A stretch of DNA of 19,108 bases from contig CAKSDJ010000029.1 of assembly GCA_934445015.1 (NCBI GenBank), positions 1-19,108 on the forward strand, in the 5' to 3' direction. The position numbers were made by a program, and so were the translations under genes. Shown one piece after another: positions 1-6,291 of the stretch (position 1 is the stretch's first letter; every line of letters begins with the position of its first letter). This stretch comes from an uncultured Eubacteriales bacterium. GTDB lineage: Bacteria > Bacillota > Clostridia > Oscillospirales > Acutalibacteraceae. The notes below the pieces were generated by a model, which had not been told where the DNA came from, searched no databases, and saw only the letters and a list, made by a program, of their open reading frames with translations.

Positions 1-197
1 ATATTGGTGAGTTCGCCGTTTTGGAATACCGAGATATTCTCAAATCTGCTGCCGTTTTTTAAGATCCCCTCATCGGTTAGGAGACTGTTGATGCCGTCGA
101 GCCACTCCTGCGGATCGCCGCCGCAGCCTTGCAAAATAAGCCCTTCCGCACCGTTCATCCGGCGTAATTCCTCTGTTTTTACGGTTTTTATGCTCAT
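1..197 (-). CDS. Conserved hypothetical protein of integrative elements (partial, C-terminus off the window)
   Basis: Only the first ~65 codons are present; the gene continues past the left edge. The start is ATG at 195-197, one base after the TGA of the upstream gene, with a GGAGG ribosome site inside the end of that gene, so translation is probably coupled. The visible protein begins MSIKTVKTEELRRMNGAEG and contains LILQGCGGDPQEWLDGIN. It has no signal peptide or membrane segment. I associate this start with uncharacterised proteins encoded beside DUF4314 and methyltransferase genes in Clostridia integrative elements, but I cannot name a domain or a function. Confidence 0.7.
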   Translation of the reverse strand, partial: MSIKTVKTEELRRMNGAEGLILQGCGGDPQEWLDGINSLLTDEGILKNGSRFENISVFQNGELTN

Positions 198-198
198 A

Positions 199-1245
199 TC
201 ACATTCCTCCCATGGTTTGCCCCTGTTCAAATTCTCCGTTCATATATTCTGCAAGCGTAAGGTCTTCACCCAAAAAGTTCGGCTCGGTGTCTTCATCCAG
301 TGGAATATATCCGTTTTCTCCGAGTTCCAACAGTTCATCCGTAATAATGCTCCCGCCGTGGTTCACCGTAACCCTTGTTTCGACCGAGCAAAAACGATCA
401 CCATCATCGCTGTGGCGCAGGTCATAGCAATACAGCCCTTCCGGAATATCCTTCGGTGTGATGCGTTCGTTGGAAAACAGCGCGGGGTTGCCGAATATTT
501 CGATCAATTGGTAGCTTTCGTTTTCTATACTGATATAGTCCGTTCCGGTGCTGTTTTTTGCCATACCGAGCTCCAACGGGTCATAATCCCATACCTCAAA
601 TGCAAAGTCCATTGCGCGGATTCCTTCGGGAATATATTCATCGGTCATTTCACCACCGAAATAGCAGCGCTCTCCGCAGTTTGCTCCGATATCTTCATCA
701 GCCCAAAGGTGCCGAAATGCGATATTCGGAAACATTTTCGACAGACGCTGCAGGATCGGATGCGGTCCTGCCCATGCGGTTTGGAAGGTCAGTGCGTCGG
801 CGCTGCCGTAATCCGTATCCGGCTCATAGCCGTGGGCATTCCACTTGGTTCCCCAATTCTGAATACACCACTCGTACCATGTGGGCGCACCGTACTGCCG
901 GATATTGTTCCATGCGGTTTTTCCGAGCTCCCATTCGTCACACTTAATATCTGTCCTTTGACGAAGAAAGGCGCTTTCGCTCTCGATCGGGATGCTTTCA
1001 AGTGCTTTCTTCGCATCCTCTGCCGGGCGTCCGAAGGTGTATACTTCGATAAAATCCCGATAGGCCTTCAGCCCTCGGTCGGTTCTGCTGCCCGCCTCGA
1101 TATGCAGGCTTTCCGGCATAGGGATGATCTTATTAAAATCGATCGTACCTATACCGTATTCATCGTTTTTTATTGATTCCAGCATAGCCTTGATCTGCCG
1201 GGTGTCACCGCTGAATTCAATATGATTTTCTACATGATTTGGCAT
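199..1245 (-). CDS. YubB/DUF1281 (Api92-like ferredoxin-fold) protein with LPD28-like C-terminal region
   Basis: The protein has 348 residues. ATG at 1243-1245 is chosen because AAGGAGTG lies just upstream and the protein then opens MPNHVENHIEFSG, the usual opening of this family; a longer frame back to 1281 has no ribosome site. Residues 1-200 contain family-type blocks such as W-Y-E-W-C-I-Q-N-W-G-T-K-W-N-A and TAWAGPHPIL. The segment from about residue 255 (ALFSNERITPKDIPEGLYCY and on to VNHGGSI) resembles LPD28, a domain of large polyvalent mobile-element proteins. The role is unknown; the family is found in plasmids, phages and ICEs. The gene begins 7 bp after the methyltransferase stop and shares its operon. 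The family call is firm; the LPD28 call is from memory of the motif. Confidence 0.75.
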   Translation of the reverse strand: MPNHVENHIEFSGDTRQIKAMLESIKNDEYGIGTIDFNKIIPMPESLHIEAGSRTDRGLKAYRDFIEVYTFGRPAEDAKKALESIPIESESAFLRQRTDIKCDEWELGKTAWNNIRQYGAPTWYEWCIQNWGTKWNAHGYEPDTDYGSADALTFQTAWAGPHPILQRLSKMFPNIAFRHLWADEDIGANCGERCYFGGEMTDEYIPEGIRAMDFAFEVWDYDPLELGMAKNSTGTDYISIENESYQLIEIFGNPALFSNERITPKDIPEGLYCYDLRHSDDGDRFCSVETRVTVNHGGSIITDELLELGENGYIPLDEDTEPNFLGEDLTLAEYMNGEFEQGQTMGGM

Positions 1246-1252
1246 AGCTTTT

Positions 1253-2368
1253 TCACTCCTTGATGATCTGATATTTTTCATTTACTGCCTTGAGACGGGA
1301 GAGGATATCCACCAGCACCGGCACCATGATGCTGTTGCCTGCCAACTTATACAGCTTGCTGTCGGACAGGCCGAGTTCGTTCTTTAGCTTAAAAAACTGC
1401 TCGTCCGAAAATCCCATAAGCCGGAAGCACTCCTGCGGGTGTAACTTCCGAATCCAGCCGTTGTGAAGAATGCCGTGGCGGTCTACCACGGTAAGGCAAT
1501 ATGACGGAGCGCCGTTGGGACGAAAGCGCGGGCCGTTCTGCCGGATGGTTTCCCGGTCGGGGTTGATGACCGGATATACGCCGTCGTACTCAAAGAACAC
1601 GGCGGAATGTTCGCCCTTGTGGTGGCTCATTCCCGAATCCTGTCGGGCGGTAATACACCGCGCCGTATCGGTAAATTTAGAATTTTCATTGTAATCCACC
1701 AGATACAGCCCAGTCTTTCCGCCGAAGCCGCCGCAGGAGGCCGTCTGTGTTATGGCTGCTCCGCCTGCGTCGTAGACTCGCTTTCCCTGAGGCTGATGAT
1801 CTGTGAGTTCGGAAAGAGCTTTTCCGCCTTTTCTCTCGATAGGTAGTATTTCTCCGGCACATCGTGGATCAAGATATCCGACAAGGAACACGCGCTTTCG
1901 GCTTTGGGGAAGGTAAGCCGCGCCGTCAATACATTGCCATTCGCACAGATACCCCAATCGAGATAACTCACTGAGGATCGCGGTAAAAACCCGGCCTTCG
2001 CTAATCGTACGGATCGGGGGTACATTCTCAAACACGAAATATGCAGGGTGTTTCGCTGCAAGTATTCGGGAAAGCTCAAAGAAGAGAGTTCCGCGTGGAT
2101 CGTCGAAAGCCCTTCTTGCTCCGGCAGCGCTGAAGGCGACGCACGGGAAACCTCCGACAAGAAGGTCGAAATCAGGGATTTCATCGGTGTTGACTGCTCT
2201 TGCGTCATTACAAAAATATTCTCCTTTCATTTGGTATAAGGTTCGGTAAGCTGCGACGGCGGTGGGATCGTTGTCGCAGTAACCTATAAATGAAAAGCCG
2301 CCGATCTGCTTGGCGGCGGTGCGGAATGCACTCATTCCGCAAAACATATCCAAAACTCTGATCGGCAT
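1253..2368 (-). CDS. DNA (cytosine-5-)-methyltransferase, orphan, mobile-element type
   Basis: This 371-residue protein transfers methyl from S-adenosylmethionine to C5 of cytosine at a sequence-specific DNA site. Motifs appear in order: I (DMFCGMSAFR, residues 7-16), IV (GGFPCVAFSAAG, 72-83, catalytic Cys76), VI (FENV, 113-116), VIII (QSRKRVFLVG, 155-164), IX (RKLHPQECFRLMGF, 307-320) and X (GNSIMVPVL, 344-352). The variable target-recognition region lies around 200-300. The usual PCQ of motif IV is PCV here. No restriction endonuclease gene is next to it, so it is probably an orphan enzyme that protects the element or acts as an anti-restriction factor. ATG at 2368 is forced by an in-frame TAA two codons upstream; the ribosome site is weak. 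Confidence 0.9.
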   Translation of the reverse strand: MPIRVLDMFCGMSAFRTAAKQIGGFSFIGYCDNDPTAVAAYRTLYQMKGEYFCNDARAVNTDEIPDFDLLVGGFPCVAFSAAGARRAFDDPRGTLFFELSRILAAKHPAYFVFENVPPIRTISEGRVFTAILSELSRLGYLCEWQCIDGAAYLPQSRKRVFLVGYLDPRCAGEILPIERKGGKALSELTDHQPQGKRVYDAGGAAITQTASCGGFGGKTGLYLVDYNENSKFTDTARCITARQDSGMSHHKGEHSAVFFEYDGVYPVINPDRETIRQNGPRFRPNGAPSYCLTVVDRHGILHNGWIRKLHPQECFRLMGFSDEQFFKLKNELGLSDSKLYKLAGNSIMVPVLVDILSRLKAVNEKYQIIKE

Positions 2369-2407
2369 ATTTTATCCGACCGTTGCCTGTTTATTTTTTG
2401 TTTCACC

Positions 2408-2704
2408 TCACATTCCCATAACGGGGCCGTTATCCTCGTCCATATCTTCGTTTTGCTCCTCGGCAAGCTCTTCTTCGGTGAGCTTGCGGAAGGAGTCTTC
2501 GCCGGGGATGATACCGAGTTGTCTGCCGTTGTCGAAAGCACAGTGAAGGGCGCACATATCGTCCACATACTTTACCGTGCCGCGCATATTGTCCTCAACG
2601 GGGCGGGGATCATCGCCCATGTGCAGCAGCAAAATTCTCGTGCCTTCGGGATACATTTCTCTGTACCTCTGTGCCTGTCTGTACAGGCGGTCATATTCAT
2701 TCAT
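2408..2704 (-). CDS. DUF4314 domain protein
   Basis: A 98-residue protein. Residues ~15-70 (PEGTRILLLHMGDDPRPVE, then GTVKYVDDMCALHCAFDNGR and LGIIPGED) match DUF4314, a small SH3-like-looking domain common in Clostridia conjugative elements and of unknown role. The tail is strongly acidic (TEEELAEEQNEDMDEDNGP). The start has an AGAGG ribosome site at good spacing. It lies 22 bp after the upstream acidic gene and 39 bp before the methyltransferase, consistent with one operon. Confidence 0.8.
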   Translation of the reverse strand: MNEYDRLYRQAQRYREMYPEGTRILLLHMGDDPRPVEDNMRGTVKYVDDMCALHCAFDNGRQLGIIPGEDSFRKLTEEELAEEQNEDMDEDNGPVMGM

Positions 2705-2726
2705 ACTGTTTACCTCTGTATTTTCG

Positions 2727-3065
2727 TTATAATTTCATTTCGTAATATTCGTACGGCGATTGTAAAAAGGAGAAGTCGACATCCTCGATATTGTCACAGT
2801 GGTCGGCAAGGAAGTTTTCATCCCTTTCCATGCGCATCATCAGATAGGCGACTTCTTCGGGTGTCGCCGTTACGATTTCCTCGCCGCCGTACAAATAGGC
2901 TTCGGCGTGTACGCTGACTTCGGTTTCGGTATCGATATTTTCTATAAAATTATCAAACGCTGTCCAGCCCACAAGGTCATCGCATTCCCTCGGTATTCCT
3001 CCGACCGTAAATTCAATTTCTTCATCGCCTGCGGTTACGGTGACCGCAGAAAAAAGCAAGGCCAT
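2727..3065 (-). CDS. Acidic hypothetical protein, first gene of the element's terminal operon
   Basis: A 112-residue protein that I do not recognise. ATG at 3063-3065 follows a clear GGAGG at good spacing. It has 27 Asp/Glu against 4 Arg/Lys (net about -23) and several aromatic residues, with no membrane segment or cysteine motif. It begins MALLFSAVTVTAGDEEIEF and ends SPYEYYEMKL. It is the gene closest to the tRNA-fMet end of the element. High negative charge is common in mobile-element accessory proteins and in DNA-mimic anti-restriction proteins, but no specific family is claimed. Confidence 0.7.
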   Translation of the reverse strand: MALLFSAVTVTAGDEEIEFTVGGIPRECDDLVGWTAFDNFIENIDTETEVSVHAEAYLYGGEEIVTATPEEVAYLMMRMERDENFLADHCDNIEDVDFSFLQSPYEYYEMKL

Positions 3066-3146
3066 ATATTACATTCCTCCAATCTGTATACTAAAATTTT
3101 GTAGTTGCCCATTGATTTCATCCCTTCGTATTTTGATTTTTTTGCA

Positions 3147-3195
3147 ACAAAAAAAGGGCAGACTCTACGAGGATTATCTCGTAAAATCTGCCCTT
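3147..3195 (-). terminator. Intrinsic terminator-like hairpin at element end
   Basis: Arms 3154-3162 (AAGGGCAGA) and 3187-3195 pair perfectly. After a 3x3 internal loop, 3166-3171 (TACGAG) pairs with 3178-3183. Read leftward, the stem is followed by a run of U (A-run at 3149-3155 on the plus strand). It would stop transcripts entering the element from the tRNA side, or crossing the joined ends in the circular form. No gene lies immediately upstream of it in this strand apart from tRNA-fMet, which has its own terminator. Confidence 0.6.
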
Positions 3196-3217
3196 AAATT
3201 GTGTATTAAATTGTGTG
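3194..3217 (+). repeat. Tandem 12-bp direct repeat
   Basis: TTAAATTGTGTA (3194-3205) is followed without a gap by TTAAATTGTGTG (3206-3217). Eleven of 12 positions match. Paired direct repeats near the end of an integrative element could be arm-type sites for integrase or excisionase. That role is inference; the repeat itself is directly visible. Confidence 0.75.
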
Positions 3218-3291
3218 GTTCGGTTCAAATCCCTCCTAACGCTGTTTTTGGGGTGGAGGTATCTTTTTATCCCAAGTGATTTTTAGACACG

Positions 3292-3326
3292 AAAAAACCC
3301 ACCAAACCGTGATGGTTAGTGGGTTT
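3292..3326 (-). terminator. Intrinsic terminator downstream of tRNA-fMet
   Basis: Arms AAACCCAC (3295-3302) and GTGGGTTT (3319-3326) pair perfectly. The inner segments 3305-3308 (AACC) and 3314-3317 (GGTT) extend the hairpin. Read leftward, the stem runs into six U (A-run 3292-3297). It lies about 33 bp beyond the tRNA CCA end and would terminate the tRNA transcript. Confidence 0.75.
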
Positions 3327-3358
3327 CTGCGGTAGGTATCTTTTTTGCACCTACAATA

Positions 3359-3434
<76 letters not shown>

Positions 3435-3457
3435 ATATATTTTTTTACCGCTTGAAT

Positions 3458-3486
3458 ATTATACTACATTAACTATTATATTGCAA
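3458..3486 (-). promoter_or_regulatory. Promoter of tRNA-fMet
   Basis: On the minus strand, -35 TTGCAA (3481-3486) and -10 TATAAT (3458-3463) are separated by 17 bp (3464-3480). The -10 lies 23 bp upstream of the tRNA 5' end. This separates tRNA-fMet transcription from the asnS-asnA operon, which ends in the terminator at 3524-3554. Confidence 0.75.
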
Positions 3487-3523
3487 GTCTTTTTTAAATA
3501 TTATTTTTATTTTTTTAAAAAGC

Positions 3524-3554
3524 AAAAAGGGTGGGCTTTAAAAAAGCCGCACCC
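3524..3554 (-). terminator. Intrinsic terminator of the asnS-asnA operon
   Basis: Read leftward, GGGTG (from 3550-3554), a one-base bulge, and GGCTTT pair with AAAGCC and CACCC (3529-3539), followed by a U-run (A-run 3524-3528). It begins 8 bp after the asnA stop codon. Confidence 0.8.
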
Positions 3555-3562
3555 AATTATAA

Positions 3563-4552
3563 TTAAAGCAATTCTATGCCGGCCAAGGAACACTTTTTAA
3601 GCTCTTCTTCAGGCCATACCGATGCGTGCACTTCGCCGATGTGTGCTTTTTGCAGCAGTTGCATACAAAGCCTTGACTGGCCTATGCCGCCGCCTATTGT
3701 AAGCGGAAGTTCACCGTTTATAAGCGCTTTATGGAAGGGCAGCTCCAATCTGTCAAGCACGCCTTCTTCGGCTAACTGGCTGATAAGCGAATCTTTGTCA
3801 ACGCGTATGCCCATTGACGAGATTTCAAGTGCCTTATCCAAAATTTTATTGTAAGCAATAATGTCGCCGTTCAGCGCCCAATCGTCATAGTCGGGGGCTC
3901 TGCCGTCGTGCTTTTCACCGTTTTTGAGTCTGCCGCCTATCTGCATAACAAATACGGCACCCAACTCTTTTGCAATAGCGTCTTCGCGCTCTTTTGCGCT
4001 TTTATCGGGATATTTTTCGAGCAGTTCGCTTGTTGTAATAAACTGAATTTCGCGCGGCAAATAATTTTCAAGCACCGGATATTTGCGTTCAATATAATCG
4101 GCAGTAGAAACAATTGCGGCATAAATACGCTTTACCGTGCTTTGCAAAAACTCTGCCGTGCGGTCCTCGCGGGATATAACTTTTTCCCAATCCCACTGGT
4201 CTACATAAAGCGAGTGAACATTGTCGCACAGTTCATCGCGCCTTATTGCGTTCATATCGGTATAAAGTCCGGTGTGCATTTTAAATCCGTATTTTGCAAG
4301 CGCCATACGTTTCCACTTTGCAAGCGAATGTACAACCTCAACAACTTCACCGGTCTGCAGAATATCAAATGAAACGGGGCGTTCAACACCGTTGAGGTCA
4401 TCGTTAATACCGCTGTTTTTTTTGACAAACAAAGGTGCCGATACACGGCTTAAGTTAAGAGCGTCGCAAAGATTTTCCTCAAACTTGTGACGCAGCGAGC
4501 GTATTACATCCTGTGTTTCAAGAACGTTGAGTTTTGATTTATATTTTTCCAT
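3563..4552 (-). CDS. asnA: Aspartate--ammonia ligase (asparagine synthetase A)
   Basis: This 329-residue cytoplasmic enzyme makes asparagine from aspartate, ammonia and ATP; the length matches the AsnA family (about 330). Recognisable blocks are the N-terminal TQDVIRSLRHKFEENL, LSRVSAPLFV and DDLNGVERPVSFDI, the central LYVDQWDWEKVI, and the C-terminal GGGIGQSRLCMQLL, part of the class II synthetase-like active site. ATG at 4552 follows AGAGGTG. It starts 13 bp after the asnS stop, so the two are co-transcribed. The operon leader is an asparagine T-box, meaning asparagine starvation raises both synthesis of the amino acid and charging of its tRNA. It is the ammonia-dependent enzyme, unrelated to glutamine-dependent AsnB. 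Confidence 0.97.
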   Translation of the reverse strand: MEKYKSKLNVLETQDVIRSLRHKFEENLCDALNLSRVSAPLFVKKNSGINDDLNGVERPVSFDILQTGEVVEVVHSLAKWKRMALAKYGFKMHTGLYTDMNAIRRDELCDNVHSLYVDQWDWEKVISREDRTAEFLQSTVKRIYAAIVSTADYIERKYPVLENYLPREIQFITTSELLEKYPDKSAKEREDAIAKELGAVFVMQIGGRLKNGEKHDGRAPDYDDWALNGDIIAYNKILDKALEISSMGIRVDKDSLISQLAEEGVLDRLELPFHKALINGELPLTIGGGIGQSRLCMQLLQKAHIGEVHASVWPEEELKKCSLAGIELL

Positions 4553-4565
4553 AAAAGCACCTCTA

Positions 4566-5942
4566 TCAAGAAATATTTCCTACCGTGCGTGGGTAGAGTA
4601 TAACGTCACGGATATTCTGAACGCCGGTTACGTACATAATAATTCTTTCAAGTCCCAGACCAAAGCCGCTGTGCGGAACCGAACCGAACTTACGCAGCGA
4701 AATGTAATCTTTATAATCGTCAAGATTCATACCGCGTGTGTTCATTGCTTCGAGCAATTTGTCAAGGTCGGCTTCACGTTCGCTGCAACCTATAATTTCG
4801 CCGACCGTCGGAACCAGCAGATCTGTTGCGGCAACGGTTTTGCCATCGGGATTTTGTTTCATATAAAATGATTTTATCTCTTTCGGATAATCCGTAAGAA
4901 ATACAGGACGTTTGCAAATTTCTTCCGCTATATAACGCTCATGTTCGGTCATAAGGTCGCAACCCCACTCAACCGGATACTGAAACTCCTTGCCGCTTGA
5001 TTTTAATGCCTCTATTGCTTCGGTGTAGGTCATAACGGCAAAGTCATGGCTTACCACGTTTTGCAATTTTTCAATAAGCCCCTTTTCAAAATGAGCATCA
5101 AAAAATTTGAGTTCGGGCATACATTTTTCAAGCACGGTGTTTATTATGTGTTTTATAAGTTCTTCGGCAATCTCTATAATGTCGGGCAGTTCGGCAAAGG
5201 CAACTTCGGGTTCAACGTGCCAGAACTCGGCAACGTGACGCGGAGTGTTGCTTTTTTCTGCCCTGAATGACGGACCGAACGTATAAATTTTTCCCATTGC
5301 CATTGCGGCGACTTCGCCCTCAAGCTGACCCGAAACCGAAAGCGCAGCGCGTCTGCCGAAAAAGTCGGCTGCATCGTATTCCTCTTCGGTTTTGTATTCG
5401 TTGCTGTAGCCTATGGTTGTAACTTTAAACATTTCACCTGCGCCTTCGCAGTCGCTTGCGGTAATAAGCGGAGTATGAATATACGTGTAGTGGCGCGCCT
5501 GAAAAAATTCGTGTATACACGCCGACACCGTAGAACGCACCCTAAGCACGGCATTGAATGTGTTGGTGCGGACTCTGAGCGCCGGTATTGTGCGCAGATA
5601 TTCAAGGGTGTGACGCTTTTTTTGAAGCGGATATTCCGGAGGACAGGTGCCGAGCACTGTGATTTTTTCGGCGTTTATTTCAACCGAATCCGCTGCAACA
5701 ACCGATTTTACAACCGTGCCTTCAACTTTAACCGACGTGCCGAGTTTCATATATTCGGAAATGTCCGTGATTGCCGACTTGTCAATTACTATTTGCAGGT
5801 GTTTAAGCGAGGTGCCGTCGTTCAGTTCCAAAAATGCCATATTTTTAGAATCACGCGATGTGCGGACCCAGCCGCAAACAGTAACCGGTTTGCCTATCAA
5901 ATCGGCGTTGTTCATAACATCAATAATATCAATGTGTTTCAT
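4566..5942 (-). CDS. asnS: Asparaginyl-tRNA synthetase
   Basis: A 458-residue class IIb aminoacyl-tRNA synthetase that charges tRNA-Asn. The N-terminal OB-fold anticodon-binding domain spans about residues 15-100 (VTVCGWVRTSRDSKNMAFLE). The catalytic domain follows, with SGQLEGEVAAMAMGKIYTFG, motif 2 FRAEKSN-TPRHVAEFWHVEPE (226-246) and motif 3 GFGLGLERI (from about 426). The length is normal for bacterial AsnRS (about 460), and residues of the Asn branch (PRHVAEFWHVEPE) separate it from aspartyl enzymes. ATG at 5942 follows CGGAG. It is the first gene after the T-box leader and is followed by asnA. Confidence 0.97.
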   Translation of the reverse strand: MKHIDIIDVMNNADLIGKPVTVCGWVRTSRDSKNMAFLELNDGTSLKHLQIVIDKSAITDISEYMKLGTSVKVEGTVVKSVVAADSVEINAEKITVLGTCPPEYPLQKKRHTLEYLRTIPALRVRTNTFNAVLRVRSTVSACIHEFFQARHYTYIHTPLITASDCEGAGEMFKVTTIGYSNEYKTEEEYDAADFFGRRAALSVSGQLEGEVAAMAMGKIYTFGPSFRAEKSNTPRHVAEFWHVEPEVAFAELPDIIEIAEELIKHIINTVLEKCMPELKFFDAHFEKGLIEKLQNVVSHDFAVMTYTEAIEALKSSGKEFQYPVEWGCDLMTEHERYIAEEICKRPVFLTDYPKEIKSFYMKQNPDGKTVAATDLLVPTVGEIIGCSEREADLDKLLEAMNTRGMNLDDYKDYISLRKFGSVPHSGFGLGLERIIMYVTGVQNIRDVILYPRTVGNIS

Positions 5943-5966
5943 AATTTATCACTCCGTAAATAATTT

Positions 5967-6020
5967 ACTCAAAAATAATAAACGCTATTCGCCCACTGAA
6001 AAATCAGGGACGAATAGCGT
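5967..6020 (-). terminator. T-box terminator hairpin
   Basis: Read leftward, the arm 6020-6004 (ACGCTATTCGTCCCTGA) pairs with 5999-5982 with one interruption and a short loop, followed by TTTATTATTTTTG. It sits between the T-box sequence and the asnS start, 24 bp before the coding region, and is the regulated attenuator of the leader. Confidence 0.9.
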
Positions 6021-6249
6021 AAAACTACTCGCGGTGCCACCCATATTACCGTAAAATACAGTCACTCACAGCAAAATACTGTTATCGGCTTTAACGAGCC
6101 GCACACGGCGCCCCTACTAAGCAAAATGCCTTTGGGTTTGCAACTCCGAAGTGTTCTTCACGGTATGCGTATGGCGGCGTTTACACTGTCTGCCGCTCAC
6201 TGGGCACCGTTTATACCGATACTTTTCTTCATCATAGTTTTTGAAATAT
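5967..6249 (-). promoter_or_regulatory. T-box riboswitch leader, asparagine-specific (AAC specifier)
   Basis: The minus strand carries the canonical T-box sequence TGGGTGGCACCGCG (revcomp of 6030-6043). A long stem I follows the start of the transcript, with AGTA opposite GAA in the specifier loop region and AAC at 6153-6155 next to the closing ACTTC. The leader ends in a terminator hairpin that competes with the antiterminator. AAC encodes asparagine, matching asnS and asnA downstream. By the known T-box mechanism, uncharged tRNA-Asn binds stem I and the T-box bulge and permits read-through. Confidence 0.93.
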
Positions 6250-6255
6250 GGTAAA

Positions 6256-6284
6256 AGTATATCACCTAAAATAAATTTTGTCAA
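6256..6284 (-). promoter_or_regulatory. Promoter of the T-box-asnS-asnA operon
   Basis: On the minus strand, a perfect -35 TTGACA (6279-6284) and a -10 TATACT (6256-6261) are separated by exactly 17 bp. The -35 lies only 7 bp beyond the stop codon of the upstream GH94 gene. Confidence 0.88.
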
Positions 6285-6291
6285 GAAATTA

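Larger units (their letters stand above)
1..3358. mobile_element. Probable terminal part of an integrated conjugative/mobilizable element
   Basis: Five co-directional, closely spaced minus-strand genes of a type common in Firmicutes integrative elements (DUF4314 protein, orphan C5 methyltransferase, YubB/DUF1281-like protein, acidic hypotheticals) stop just short of an initiator tRNA gene. The stretch is visibly richer in G+C than the host genes to its right. The last ~290 bp before the tRNA are gene-free and filled with hairpins and short repeats, as at attachment-site ends. No integrase, relaxase or second attachment copy lies in the window. The mobile nature is therefore inferred from gene content and position. 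The exact boundary, placed here at the tRNA 3' end, is a guess. Confidence 0.5.

Noticed and set aside
4..1176. 390-codon open frame on the plus strand at the left edge
   Set aside because: It is antisense to the YubB-like gene and the partial gene; no ribosome site, no recognisable domain, and the minus-strand proteins are clear family members.
1750..2208. 152-codon minus-strand frame inside the methyltransferase gene
   Set aside because: Alternate frame of the methyltransferase coding sequence, whose motifs I to X are all intact in the main frame.
3065..3107. A 25-codon minus-strand frame starting ATGGGCAACTAC ahead of the acidic gene
   Set aside because: Only a weak ribosome site, and it overlaps the start of the better supported acidic gene in another frame.
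3040..3279. Plus-strand frame across the element end as a possible small gene
   Set aside because: It runs through a terminator hairpin and a tandem repeat, starts inside the opposing gene and has no plausible ribosome site.
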